A stretch of 64,000 bases of DNA, from positions 51,005,501 to 51,069,500 of the forward strand of contig NC_068558.1 of assembly GCF_022201045.2 (NCBI RefSeq), written 5' to 3'. Positions 10,193-22,974 of this stretch are shown one piece after another. Each line of letters begins with the position of its first letter. Within the stretch, counting starts at the first letter, position 1. Both the position numbers and the translations under genes were made by a program. The stretch comes from Citrus sinensis (lineage: Eukaryota; Streptophyta; Magnoliopsida; Sapindales; Rutaceae). The notes under the pieces are model-generated. The model made no database searches and had not been told where the DNA came from. It saw nothing but the letters and a program-made list of their open reading frames with translations.

Positions 10193-13100
10193 ATGGCTCG
10201 AACCAGGGTACAGTTTCACTCGTATCTTGATTTTCTTCATTTTCTTTCTAATATTTCTAATTTTATTATGCAAATATGCTAGGTTTTAGGGTTTTACTGT
10301 AAACTGATTGAAATGTTAAACAGGAAGCATTGTTTTGTGATTTTTATGGTTTCATATTGGTGAAATTCTTTTTGACTCCTAAAATTTATCCCCATTTTTT
10401 GGATACACGTCCAAGAACAGGAAGCATTGTTATTGTTACTTGATGTCAGTCCTTCCATGCACAGTGTTCTTCCAGACGTTGAAAAACTCTGCTCTAGGCT
10501 CATACAAAAGAAGGTAAAATCTTTTGTGCTTTTTTAATTCCTTCTTTATGAGGACTGCTCTAACTCCTTGTCAATTTATGTATATACAGCTGATTTATGG
10601 AAAAAATCATGAAGTTGGAGTTATTTTATTTGGAACTGAAGGTAGGCGTGAGCCTTTGCACAGTAATTTGTTTAGCAAACATTGCTTATTTACCTTCTCT
10701 TGGATTCCCCAGAAACTGAAAATGAGCTGACTAAGGAAGTGGGTGGATATGAACATGTTAAGGTTTTGCAAGATATCAAAGTTGTTGATGGACACCTTGT
10801 CCAATCTTTAAAACATCTGCCTCAAGGAACTTGTGCTGGGGATTGTATCCACTCTTTTCATAGGCTGTTTTCTATTTTGAAAATTCATGCCCTGCTTACT
10901 ACACGAAATCATTGTTGCTGTGATTGTCATCTTGGCATACGTTTTCTTTCCAATATTTTGATCCCAAGGTTCCTTGATGTCAAACATAGACTTACCTTTT
11001 AGAAATTTATTGGCCTCTGGAAACTGTATTTTTTGTTACTGTTTTGGGCCATGTTTATAGATGATTATATGCTCACCTTTTTTTATACTCTCTTGTGTAA
11101 ATATATAGCTATCTACAAATATTCTTATATGTTATGTAAACAAATTTGATCCCCATGCTCAAAAAAAGCATAGGACCTTTTCTATGGAGTATATTTTCTT
11201 CTTTAAATTTACATTTTTAACATTGATGAAGATCACATGTTACATTATGATATTCTCTCTATTTTGTTTATATGTTTCATTTGAGTCTGTTGAGGAATGA
11301 TATTGCTAGATCAGATGCTGCTTATTCTCACTTGTGCAGTGCCTTAACTTTAGTAGTTCTCGATGCAATTGTTGTCGGGGTAGATATGCTAATAAAGAAG
11401 TATGGAGAAACATATAAAGGAAAGAAGCATCTCTGTCTGATAACAGATGCACTATGTCCTCTTAAAGATCCAGATGTGGGAACCAAAGAAGATCAAGTCA
11501 GCACCATTGCCAGACAAATGGTTGCTTTCGGCTTGAGAATGAAAAATATTGTTGTGCGAGCAAGTTTAAGTGGAGAACCGCATATGAGAGTAATAATTGA
11601 GAATGATAATCTATTGAATATTTTTTCAAAGAAATCGAGCGCAAAGACATTGTTTGTTGATAGTACAACTTCATTACGAGGTGCACGTAAAACTCGAGAT
11701 ATATCTCCTGTCACAATATTCAGAGGTGACCTTGAACTCAGCGAAAAAATGAAGATTAAGGTGAGGTTTTCATAAATGTAAACTGTTGCATGCTTTCATT
11801 CAGAAGAGTTATGGTTTTTCCTTTGTTCACGCTGCGTCAGTGTCTTTTATTCATTTATTAATTTCTTTTTCTAAATTTCAAGTTGCAAAAGCTACTAGGT
11901 TGATGCTTGAAATCAAAGCTAATATCTAGGTTACTGGATAGTTACTTTTAGATCTCTCAGTAATTTGATGTGGGACTTATCTTTCACTAAGTCCATAACT
12001 TAATCAGCTAACCTCCTATTCTTCTTTTCACTATAAATGTCACAAGTTTTTATTTTTCTTATACTGCATGTAACTCTCACAAGTTTGTGTTACTAATTTT
12101 ATGTTCATTTTTCTCATTAATAAATATTGCAATTCACTTTATTGTAAATTATAAGTAGGTATGGGTTTACAAAAAGACGGGAGAGGAGAAGTTTCCCACC
12201 CTGAAGAAATATTCTGATAAAGCACCTTCAACTGATAAATTTGCCACACATGAAGTCAAGGTGGATTACGAATACAAAAGTGTTGAAGATCCTAGTAAAG
12301 TTGTACCCCCTGAGCAAAGAATTAAAGGTTATCGCTATGGACCTCAAGTAGTTCCTATATCTTCCGCTGAATGGGAGGCTGTCAAGTTCAAACCAGAAAA
12401 GAGTGTGAAGCTTCTTGGATTTACTGATGCTTCAAACATATTGCGGTAAAAACATTTTCTGTAACTTAGAATGGGATTGATTGCTTTTGGTTTATCAAAT
12501 ATAACGTTTTAGCTGATGTTTTTTTTTTTTTTCCCTGACTTCTTCATTAATAAAAGACACTATTACATGAAAGATGTCAACCTTTTTATTGCCGAACCGG
12601 GCAATTCGAGGGCAACAGTTGCAGTTTCTGCCTTAGCCAGAGCAATGAAGGAAATGAACAAGGTTGCAATTGTGCGCTGTGTGTGGAGACAAGGACAGCA
12701 GAGTGTTGTTGTTGGTGTCTTGACCCCCAATGTGTCTGAAAAAATAAATATTGTATGTCTCAATATGCAGCTTCACTCTGTTCTTTTGTAATTTTTTATT
12801 GTACATCCTCACTAGTTTCGTTAGTAAAAGTTTCCATGTTTTCTGATTTTTATGGGCAGCCTGATTCATTCTACTTCAATGTACTCCCGTTTGCTGAGGA
12901 TGTTCGAGAATTTCAATTCCCCTCTTTCAGCAAATTTCCTGTGTCTTGGCAGCCAAATGAGCAACAGCAGGAAGCAGCAGATAACCTGGTTAAAATGCTT
13001 GACCTTGCACCATCTGGCAAAGGGGAAATTTTGCAGCCGGAATTGACACCAAATCCTGCCCTGGAGGTACTTAATATATGTGGTTATTTTGGTTTTTTGG

Positions 13101-14427
13101 ACGTGTGAACTTATATTGTGAATCCTTGAAAGAGTTCCTGTCTGCAGTCTGGTTTAAATTTAAAATCCTGTTATTTGTTTGAGTGCCACTTCGTATTTAT
13201 GTGCTACTATGAAATATGGTCCACAGAGTTTAAAATAAGTATGTAGTTATTTTGTGTGTATAAACTGTTTTATTCTGCAGACAAGTACAGGAGTAAAATA
13301 CAGGTGTAAGGAGTATTTTAAATCATGGTGTTATATAGACCTTGCATCATTTGTTGTTGAAGTGATGCTTGGTTCATGGAAAAAAGATCGGAGAGAACTG
13401 CATGCATTCACAACAATCTTTCATAAGTGTTTAAATTTATTTAAGGAGTGTCATTTTTTTGTACAACATGCCTCTTGTGCGTTATCTGTAGCTAATAGCA
13501 GATAATGTATATCGTCAGCGTTTCTATCATCATCTTGAGTTGAAATCAGAGCACCAAGATGCTGCTCCACCTCCACTTGATGATAGTCTTAAGAAGATTA
13601 CTGAGCCTGATCCCACACTTCTTGCTGAAAGCCAGTCTGCTATTGATGCATTTTGTGGGCAATTTGTAATCAAGGAGAATCCTAAGGTCATTTTTAAACT
13701 AAAAATTGCCTTATTATTCCAGTCTTATCATAGGCGCTGAAGTATCAATACAATGTTGCTTGCAGCTGAAGAAATCAACTAGGCGATTCCTACGAGAGAA
13801 ACCATCTGGCTCAGATGAGCCAAATGGTGATGGCAGTGTATCTGATGCTCAAGCTGTCAATTCCATGGAAAGCAAACCTGTAGTTACAGTTGACAAAATT
13901 GGCGATTTGACCCCTATCCAAGATTTTGAAGCAATGATGTCTAGAAGAGATTGCCCCGATTGGGTTGATAAAGCAATTGAGGATATGAAAAATAAAATAT
14001 TTGGCCTACTGGAAAACTCCAATGAAGGGATTAATTATCCTAAAGCAGTGGAACTTTTAGTCGCTTTACGTAAGGGATGCATCCTCGAGCAAGTATATCT
14101 CTCTGTCTCTTTCTTTCTCCTGTGGTTTGCTTTTGCCTTTTGGGATAATTCTTGCCTTAATGATATGTCGTCTATAGTCACTTTTAGTTATGCTTCTTGA
14201 AATTATTGACATCCTTTCTTTTCTTGGCCATGTTTGTTTAAGTGTGTGTGTTGCTGTATTTATGTTAACCTTCTTTTCATTTCTTGCTAATTATAGTTAA
14301 CTTTATTATGAAGCAGATCTGCTTTTCTGTTTTCATTCTAATCTATTGGAAGCTAGCAGAAAGCTGAAACTAATTTCAGTAGTGTGTCATTCGAACACAC
14401 ACATGCGCGCGCGCGCACACGCGCGCT

Positions 14428-14458
<31 letters not shown>

Positions 14459-14985
14459 ATCTCTCTTTTTCAACTTCTAAATGAATTTTCCATGTTATGC
14501 CTACTACTGTTTAGTGGTGAACAAAGTTCCATCCATAGCCTTGTGAACTTAACACAGGTTAGCATGGTAGAAACTAAAGGCAATGATATTGTATGTCATC
14601 CCACGTGTTAAAGGAAGAAGTTTTAACTTCTGTTTATAGCTTTCAGCGGTCGTTGGTTAACTTCAGAAGGTTCTTAATTGTGCAGGAACCAAAGCAGTTT
14701 AATGATGTCCTGGAAAAAGTTTGCAAAATCTGCCGCAAAAGAAATTTCAGCACTTTCTTTGATTTTCTTATGTCCAAAAAGCTCTCATTGATCTCCAAGT
14801 CAGAAGCTGTAGACAGGTTTCATATTCCTATGTTTCTTCTATTGCTTAGTTTCATCCAGTAAGTTTTCATTCCTGTCAGCAGCCATTTAATTCCATGTTT
14901 TTGTCTTATTCTCCTGAGCAGTGACATTACCGATGATGAAGCCGGAAGCTTTATTGTGAAAAGCCAGCCAAAACATGAGGACTGA
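10193..14985 (+). CDS. KU80: KU80, DNA end-binding subunit of the Ku70/Ku80 heterodimer
   Basis: KU80 pairs with KU70 to ring broken DNA ends in non-homologous end-joining and acts at telomeres in the nucleus. Twelve exons (10193-10207, 10421-10513, 10590-10641, 10713-10844, 11357-11760, 12159-12445, 12557-12752, 12860-13066, 13519-13686, 13766-14092, 14686-14816, 14922-14985) give 691 residues, close to the Arabidopsis protein. The N-terminal von Willebrand-type domain begins MARTREALLLLLDVSPSM and runs to about residue 230. The Ku core beta-barrel covers about 235-450 (RYGPQVVPIS, KLLGFTDASNILRHYYMKD, KVAIVRCVW). The C-terminal arm includes LKKSTRRFLREKPSG, and the Ku80-type helical domain holds CPDWVDKAIEDMK and LRKGCILEQEPKQFND. 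The protein ends KSQPKHED, so the animal-type extended DNA-PKcs tail is absent, as is usual in plants. Exon 1 codes only five residues. Confidence 0.97.
14395..14457. repeat. CA/CG dinucleotide tract followed by CT tract (KU80 intron 10)
   Basis: Positions 14395-14426 are 32 bp of perfect purine-pyrimidine alternation mixing CA and CG steps, followed directly by a pyrimidine-only CT-rich run to about 14457. The first part is the classic sequence type that adopts Z-DNA; the second can form triplex. It lies deep in the 593-bp intron between exons 10 and 11. Confidence 0.85.
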
Positions 14986-16545
14986 AGTTATGTCGTCCTT
15001 TTTGCTGCGTTCGTTTTGTTTATATGTGGTAAATGTGAATTCTTGTCAACCTCATGGATGTAAAAAACGTTTCAGTATTTTTAAATTTGGGGATTTATGT
15101 CATTGCTGCTTCTACTATGTAGAATTTGCTTCAGCTTGAAGGCGGCTTTTGGGAAGATCCTCGATGAAATTAGCTGTTACTATGGCATCTTGCATGTATG
15201 TATGGAACTTTTTAAACTTTGGACGATGTGAAAATTCCCAAAAAAAAAATTCATTGGACGATCGAGGCCTTGTACGGAAAAACGACTTCAGATTTTGGGA
15301 ACTCTTTTTGTTTGCTATTCCCAATTTTCCCTCGCATCGTGCAATCAAATATGAACACCTTATCATTCATTCATATATTTCTTCCGTTTTCTCTAATAAA
15401 CCATTTGATGTTACGGTATTTCTGCATTTTAATATATGAAAGTGTGACAACAATATGGTAATTTTCCATCGAGGAATTTTATGCTTCATTAAAATAAAAT
15501 TTCAATGAAATTTTTTTAAAATTATTAAAGTAAGCGATAAGTTGTATTAGAGTGTGTGGTTTGTCTATTTTTTTAATTTATTTCTTATTTTAATAACGTA
15601 AAGTTCAACTAAAAGATTAAAAAAAAAACACTCTTAAGAAATAAGAAAAAAATGTATTTTATTATACTACATTAAGGTGTGTATTTTTCTTATATGAGTG
15701 GGGTTATTAGAACTCACTATTTTTTTAAATTAAAAATTTTATTGTAAAAATATAATTTGACCAATTACTTATTTGATCTCACTCCTCCCTCTATTTCTTT
15801 TCCTTATAAAAAATTATCATAATACATAAAGTAAATATTGTGTATGACAAATGAAATTGTTTAAAAATTAACAAATTTATCATTTTGTAATCTCAACAAA
15901 GTTGAAGGATCAATTTTGTTTCTATACACCACTTTGAATCTATTAAAAAAATTTTGATCAAATCTCAAAAGTATAAACTCCAAATGATAATAACAGATAA
16001 TCTGATAATTTTGTAGTGAAAAGTAAGAGAAAGATAGGTTTATTTAGTTAAGAAAGAATAAAAAAAGAAAAATTGAAAGAAAGAGAAACTAGTTTAGTTT
16101 TTTCACCATTATTACATTTGAGAGAGAAAGCAGTTAACCTATGGATAATTTTGTGATTTTTGAGAATTAATAAATTAAAATAATAAGTCATAATTTGACG
16201 ATTATTTTAATTAAACGAAATTATTAGTAAATGGAAGAATTATAAATAAGAGCAGCCGCACTTACACTATCAAATTCGAGCGGATAAATGAATACCATTT
16301 TCAAATCTCAATGAAAAACGAACAACATCTGTTTGTTCAGAGAATTTTCTTGAATTGAATGAAATTCGACTTTGTCTGAAAAGTATATACAGTATTTGCA
16401 ATGTCCACCCAAAACCGAAAGGTGTTGCAAAGTGATTAGAAAACAAGAAAAAGTAAATATGGAATATAAATAAAAGGGTGCCGGTAAGTGGTCAGAGACC
16501 GATCGAGTTAACTAAAGAGGAACTGTTCGGTTAATCATCAATATA
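14986..16545. other. Intergenic region between KU80 and GSTZ
   Basis: The first few hundred bases are the KU80 3' UTR. The rest is strongly AT-rich with no credible exon. A TATA-like TATAAATA at 16465-16472 lies about 75 bases before the next start codon. Confidence 0.55.
16465..16472 (+). promoter_or_regulatory. TATA box candidate for the GSTZ gene
   Basis: TATAAATA sits 74 to 81 bases upstream of the ATG at 16546, which would leave a leader of about 45 bases. The spacing is plausible but no transcript start is known here. Confidence 0.5.
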
Positions 16546-19421
16546 ATGGACGCAGACACCAACAACGATGATCAGGTTTCTCCCTTTTTCCGCTTCACTC
16601 CATCATTCAAATATCAAATTAGGGCTTCACTTTTTCAACCTAAAACGAACGTCCCTTTACTCTTTCTAATGCACGAATGCCGATGGGTAAATTAAAGCCA
16701 AATTCTGTGTTTTGATTTTCCTGCAATAACGACGAGCCTTTTTTTTTTTTTTTTTTTTGGTTGCTTTTAATTTGTTGCAGATAGATATTGGTATTAATTC
16801 GTCGTCGTCTTCAAAGCTTGTATTATACTCGTACTGGCAGAGCTCTTGCTCTTGGCGGGTCCGCTTCGCTTTGAAACTTAAAGGTCTTATCTATGAATAC
16901 AAAGCCGTGGACCTTTCAAAAGGGGAACAATTTAGTCCCGGTAAACATTTCGATGATAATAATAATAATAATAAGTTTTTTTAAAAGTTTTTTATTTATA
17001 TTTATATCACAGGTATTGTGCCATGCTATGAAAATTTCCAATACTATAATGTATGTTATTTTCCTATCCCCAAAAAAAAAAAAAAGTAAAAAAAAAATAT
17101 TGTATGTTATGTCATTTCTGATTTATTGGTTTCCAGAGTTCGAGGAATTAAATCCTCTGCATTTCGTTCCGGTGTTAGTTGATGGTGATGTCGTGGTCTC
17201 AGATTCCTATGCAATCTTGTTGGTTCGTGTTCTCTGTCTTTAAATTGATAGGATGAATTGAGCTCTCGTTAATTGCTATATATGATTAGCAACCATCAAA
17301 TGATCTTGAGGTTTAATTTTTTTAAGTATCGGGGTATCTGTTGTTAGTATTTGGAGGAAAAGTATCCTCAAAGAGCTCTCTTACCTGCTGCTGATCCACA
17401 GCAAAGAGCTTTGAATCTCCAGGTAAGAAGAACTGTTGTGAAATCTCTTTCTGGTACTTGCCTTTGTTGCTGAGAATGTGAGAGTGAAAGATTTATGCTG
17501 ATTTAGTTTTGATATGTTGTTTCTATGCCAAACTGCACAGGCTGCCAGTATAATCAGCTCTAGCATGCAGCCTCTTCATATGCTATCATTGCTGGTACAT
17601 ACTGTTTTTGTATGATTAAATTTGATTATGTATTTGTAGATTTCATCAAGTAACTCAGTTTTCTCTCTCTTCTGCTTTCTTTTTACAGAAATATATTGAG
17701 GATAAGTTTGGTCCCGATGAGCGACTTTTATGGGTTCAGACTCACATAGAAAAAGGTTTCCTAGGTAAGTTTCTTTCGCTCACCCTCCCACGTCTCTTCG
17801 AAAGAGGTCATATTGCCTTTATGTCGAACTATCGAAGGAGCACATTTTGCGGTACTAATATCAGTTCTTTTATCCTTGTGTACAGCTCTTGAGAAGTTGC
17901 TGATAGATTTTGCTGCCAAGTATGCCACAGGAGAAGATGTGTACATGGTCATCTAGAAAACTTCTGATTTTATTGGGGGAAATTATTAGTCACCCACCTT
18001 AAATTTACCTTATTATCAAATATACTAGAAAAGTTTGAATTTGTTCAATTTTCTATCCTAAATTTGTAATTTGTATCAACCATCCACCAAAAAACAAAAT
18101 TACGGTTACAAAATAACAATTGCTTTAATTTGTGTTGACTTTTGTTTTGTAATTCTTTAGGGGTAATTATGTCTTTTTGGCAGATGGTTGATACAAATTG
18201 CAAACTTCGGGTGGAAAATTGAACAAATTCAAACTTTTGTAGTATTTTTTATAACTTTAAAAACTTAAGGTGGATAACTGATAATTTTAGAATTATCTTT
18301 TGATCATTAAAACTAACTTTAGTACTGTAACCTTTTTCTTTGTGTTTGATATGCACATGCCTGCTGATGAAATATTTATACAACCTACATTAATACCTGA
18401 AAGTTTCATTTGATGATAATGTCTGAAACATTTGTGAAATGAAAAGTTTGCCATCAAGACAATCGTTATGTTGGTTGATTTTTTTTCTATGCAGGAAGTC
18501 CCTTCATTTATTTATTATTTCTTCATTTTCTTATATAAAAAAAAATATTTGACAGAAAAGAGTGGTCCTTTTTTTTTGGGGGGGGATGAAAGAAAGAAAT
18601 TGTACTCTGTTGCATCTGCAGATTTGACTTTCTAACTTAGGTTAAGATCTTATTCTGTGGCAGACCATTAACAAATCTGTAGCTCATATTCAAGGATGAT
18701 TGGATGTTTAAGCAGGAGTTTAATCTGACGAGTTTTGTTGAATCTGCCAATAATTTTGTACGTCATGATAATTGTATACTTAACTATGAAGTATGATTTT
18801 CAATGGTGATAATACCTCAATTGTAATTTGTTTAACTGCCAAACACCTAAAACCGAAAATTAATATAGGTTGTCATTTGCAGGCTGATGTGTTTTTGGCC
18901 CCACAAATTGCTGTTGTTACTATGAGGTTTAACATTGACATGGTAATGCTCCTTATTTTGTAACGCCTTTTTATTCATTTCAGGTTCAAGTTTTATTCTA
19001 TAGTTCTCAATGTTAATGCTTCTGAGCTTGAATGCTGCATTGAAGAATTTTGAGATACGAAGATAGTAATGTATTGTAATTTTTTGAATTTAACTTTACC
19101 ATATTTGGTTATTATATGTTAGTATGTTTGAGGACATTGATGCTGGGGAATTTAATATTTTGAAACAAACAAATTGTTCAAGTATCATAACTTTCAGTGG
19201 TATAATCTCACTGTTCCATTTGTGCAGGCCTTTGTAAAGTGCAGTTGTTTTATGTGATCTCTTTGTTTTGCCATGCCAGTCCACATAATGATATGCTCTG
19301 TTTACTTGTTTTGTTTATGCAGTCCAAGTTTCCAACTTTACTCAGGATATACGAGTCATATAAAGGCTTACCAGAATTCCTAGCCTCATCACCAGAGAGA
19401 CAGCCAGATGCAGCGCGTTAA
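16546..19421 (+). CDS. GSTZ1: Zeta-class glutathione S-transferase / maleylacetoacetate isomerase
   Basis: The enzyme uses glutathione to isomerise maleylacetoacetate to fumarylacetoacetate, the next-to-last step of tyrosine breakdown, in the cytosol. Nine exons (16546-16575, 16781-16940, 17137-17222, 17348-17422, 17541-17594, 17689-17764, 17886-17947, 18883-18942, 19323-19421) give 233 residues. The zeta signature is present as [15 protein letters not shown], containing the active-site Ser-Ser-Cys, at about residues 33-47. The glutathione-site motif [17 protein letters not shown] follows, and the helical C-terminal domain carries [19 protein letters not shown] and [19 protein letters not shown]. 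The protein ends PERQPDAAR, typical of the family. Exon 1 adds a short acidic leader seen in some plant homologues. The long intron 7 contains an inverted-repeat element. Confidence 0.96.
17977..18293. mobile_element. Inverted-repeat miniature element in GSTZ intron 7
   Basis: The outer ends read AATTATTAGTCACCCACCTTAA on the left and the complement of ttaaggtggataactgataatt on the right. Inner blocks such as AGTTTGAATTTGTTCAATTTT and AATTTGTATCAACCAT are repeated in inverted order. Arms are about 115 bp, and the whole element is about 315 bp. It has no coding capacity. End style resembles other elements in the window (42674-44254, 45801-46080), suggesting Mutator-like origin, but this is inference. 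Confidence 0.75.
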
Positions 19422-22400
19422 GTTTGGTTTTCTTTGTCCGTATTTTTACTTCAGTTCAGTACTGGCTTATCTTGTTAATAACACAATTTCAGTACCAATA
19501 TCTCTTCGGTATGTTGTTTTCAGCTTATTATTGTCAATACCACACTATCTTCTGGCTGGAAGCATGCGTATATTGTTATTCCTCAAAAGTTACTCTCAAG
19601 CAGTCATTTTCTAATTTGTACAGATTGTCGGACAAGAAAAGAGATGAATTCTCTCGACCAAGGAAGTTTTTTTAATTTTTAATGATAGACAAGTAGAGGA
19701 GAGGTACAGCTCGAGTAACTTTGTATTAACTTAAGTTGAAGAATAAATCTTGTGTGCCCTGAGATCTAAGCTTTGTCCTTCTGTTCGCTTGGCTTCTACT
19801 AAGTAAAGGCAGTCTCTGTATCTCTCAACTTTCGATTACTCAAATCACTCTACACTCCCATTATAAATTCTATTGCTATTCATTGTATTGGTTCGGTCTC
19901 ATCTCACTCCTTACTCAGGTTTTTGTACAACAGTGTTGCCCTACCTTAATTAAAGAAAGTAGCACGACTTCATTCTTCACGCACACTTCTTCATCTTCTT
20001 GTTATGGTATTGTAGTTCCTCTGCCATACGCGTTGATTTAGCTTAGCTGGTCTCAGAAAATAAACAAATTCAAGATTCAAACCAAAGTTGGAGAGAACGA
20101 ACGTTCTTTGAAATATTGAGCTGGAGTCTGTAGAGGATGATTTCAATTCTACAATTGGATCCATGGATGGCTCTCGATACAACAAACAGAATGGGGCCGC
20201 CGCTAAAAAGTACACAGCTCCATCTTGTTATGCAGCGCCATAGACTCATTTGGGCTGAGATTTTGGTCCTCAGCATTCCATCCTTTCTCGGCCCTTCATC
20301 GCAGGACAATGGACAATGCTTAGTTATCCACTTCCACCGTGCACTGTGATTACGTGCATTCATGGAACCAGCTTATCCTAGCCTGATTAGTCTCCACCTT
20401 TCAGCATCTAATTGCTTGCTTGCTTGAAAATCTCTAAACAGAATAATTTTCATTAATTAGCCTAATCAAAAACAGAATATTCATCTATTATAATATTAAT
20501 AGAGAAAGATAGTGTTACACCCTTTGTCTTCAGGGCAATACATCGTTATCAAATGTCACTTCTCGTTTCTTAATTAAGTTACATATACTTCGTAGTAGTA
20601 ATAATAAGGGTGTAGACAGAATATCAGTGATAAAAGTGAGATTCCTAAGTATTTATTGTTATTTCCACGCAAATGCGATATGATTAAAGTTTACATATTC
20701 TGATGTGTGAACCTCCTAAATTTTAACATATTTTATCTGAATATTTGATGCTAAGGTTGGAAAATCCTATGCTATAAAAACCACCTTTTTTTTTTTCAAG
20801 AAAAAATTATTTATTTACTTATGACCGAATTCGAAAGTTATATTGACGATCCACTTCAATGTATTGAGTTGAAATTAATAACTGCTAATATTAATTTTGT
20901 TAAAATAGCCCCGCCCTATTAACCACTTACTCCATAATGAAATAGAAAATGATCTTTTTTTTTTAATTTTTACATCCAATGTCAAATTCAAATTAAAAAA
21001 AGGCTAATAAATTGACAAAGATCCAATGTTCTAAAGATGGAATTCTTTACTTTAATACAACAAAAATTAATTCAAAAAAATTCAATAAATTATTTAATAA
21101 TATATTAGAGTATATTTTTCTTATCCTTTAGTTTAGTCCTTATTTTATTAAAGTAATAAACCTTTTGTTATAAAATTTCTCTATATGTATTAGTCCATTT
21201 ATAATAAAAGATCTCTTACTGTAATTAAAATGTTATAGCAATTGGATTATTTATGCATATTTCAAAAAATAAAAAACAGTAATCCAATGGATTCAAATCC
21301 AACGGTTCCAATAGAGTTTTATGACTAATTAGAGCTTTATTTTGGCAATGGCAAGGGCAAGGGAAAATGGATATGCTACAACGTGGCTAACTAAAATTGG
21401 GATCCCAATTCAATGCTAATAACTAGGCGGGACAAAAAAGTCTGGACCGACTCGGTCCAAGCCCACAGGTTTTTGCCCAGCACTCCACATGAGGGTTTAG
21501 AAAGATACTTTAAAAAAGACTTGGACGGGCTCGACTTTCTATTTTTTTAAAAAATAAATTTATAAATTATAATAATAATAATTAAAATCTAAAAAAGAAA
21601 ACTTGAATCCCTAATTCATAAATTAATGATGATTCACAAAAGCTAAACTTATTATACTAATTCTTTTTTAAGTGATAATTAATTAATTGGGTTTTTGAAT
21701 TAGAGAAACCAATATTTAAAAATTAAATTTTTAAATTTTTATCTGCTTCATTTTCCTTTTTTATTATTTATTTTAAAATATTTATTTTATTTAATTCATT
21801 ATTAATTATAACAACTTATTGATCATTGATTTATTTTAAATTTATAAAAATAAAAAACAATTGAAAGCTTAGGCTCGACTCAAGTCCGGTCCAAGTCCAA
21901 TCATTATACTTTCTCTAAAATTGGACCTAAACTTCAAAAAACCCAACCTAAGCCCACATTTTGCTGTCCCTACCAATAACTCTCTTGACAAAAAATTCTA
22001 GAGTACATCTAATTTTCCACATCTGAGCTTATATGAAATTACCCACTAATAATATTTTGATATATGTCAATTTTTAAACTTGAGAATTATTTAATTAAAT
22101 TTAAACAATTTCTTTTTTCTTCCTTTCTCTGTTTCCTCTAGTTTGGAAAATTTAATCTCTCTTTTCCAAATTCAAAAATCAAAAACCCAGAAACATTTAT
22201 TTATTAGAAGTAGTAAAAATAGTTAATCGAGTAAAGAGATATTTTTTGAAAGGCTACTTCTCTTCCCCGCAAACTCCTCCATTATTCTCTCTCCAGCCAT
22301 CTTGAGATTTTTAATCATTTCACTCCAGGAAGCTTCAAATTTTGTTTTATTGCTAAAGCCCTACAAGCTCTTGTGATATTGCTTGAACTCATATCTTAAT

Positions 22401-22974
22401 GTACACTTGTTATTTCCCAAAACTTATTCATCAGCTTTAGAAAATAAAAAATATATGTTGAGCCTGTCCTAAAAATTATTAAAATTGCCGGGGAGCGTAT
22501 GATCTCTATCCAACCCAAACTTTGCTCAAACTGATAGAGATGGACCCCTAGATAAGAAATGATGGATCACTTCTTCCTTTTAGAAGGGGTTGCTTCATCA
22601 CCAAAAGGGTTAAAATCACATCCAAAGTAATTGGCAATAACATAAAACTGTAGACGGCAAATAAAAGCAAAGTGAGAGAAACAGTTAATTACTATCTGAA
22701 ATATAAGATTTCCTGCTGGTGTATAATCTATCTCTGCCAGTCATATAACCACTATCTTTTTCTCGCAATTTGTCCTCACAAAGCATTCCTGCTCTACCTC
22801 CGAGGCGGAAGGTCTCTACCATGTAATTTCTAAGAAATAACCAAACTTAACTGTTGAACCTTGAAGGATTTAGTGCTCAAAACTTTTAGGGTCAATAAAG
22901 GCATAGCAGCCACTTGTCAGATAAGAAACTTCCTTCATTGCCATTGCCTGCTATCAGCAAACTGAAAGATTCTT
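19422..22974. other. Intergenic region between GSTZ and the TBL2-like gene
   Basis: It begins with the GSTZ 3' UTR. A less AT-rich block at about 20000-20360 has overlapping open frames on both strands, but none matches a family I know. A hAT-like element lies at 21425-21974. The remainder up to 22974 is AT-rich and includes the 3' UTR of the minus-strand WD40 gene. Confidence 0.5.
21425..21974. mobile_element. hAT-like non-autonomous element with 7-bp target duplication
   Basis: The 550-bp element is flanked by AATAACT at 21418-21424 and again at 21975-21981. The left end reads AGGCGGGACAAAAA, and the right end in reverse complement reads GGTAGGGACAGCAAAA, so the terminal repeats are short and imperfect. 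Subterminal parts are rich in GGTCCAAG/GGACC motifs in both orientations. There is no coding capacity. A 7-bp duplication (8 bp is typical, with one base perhaps lost) and short ends suggest the hAT superfamily. Confidence 0.7.

Noticed and set aside
13254-13505. Open frame in the KU80 intron before exon 9
   Set aside because: It does not match any Ku80 sequence, and exons 8 and 9 join directly in phase to give the expected protein.
20070-20363. Minus-strand open frame as a protein gene
   Set aside because: No recognisable domain, no family match, and the opposite strand is open as well; kept only as an unexplained block.
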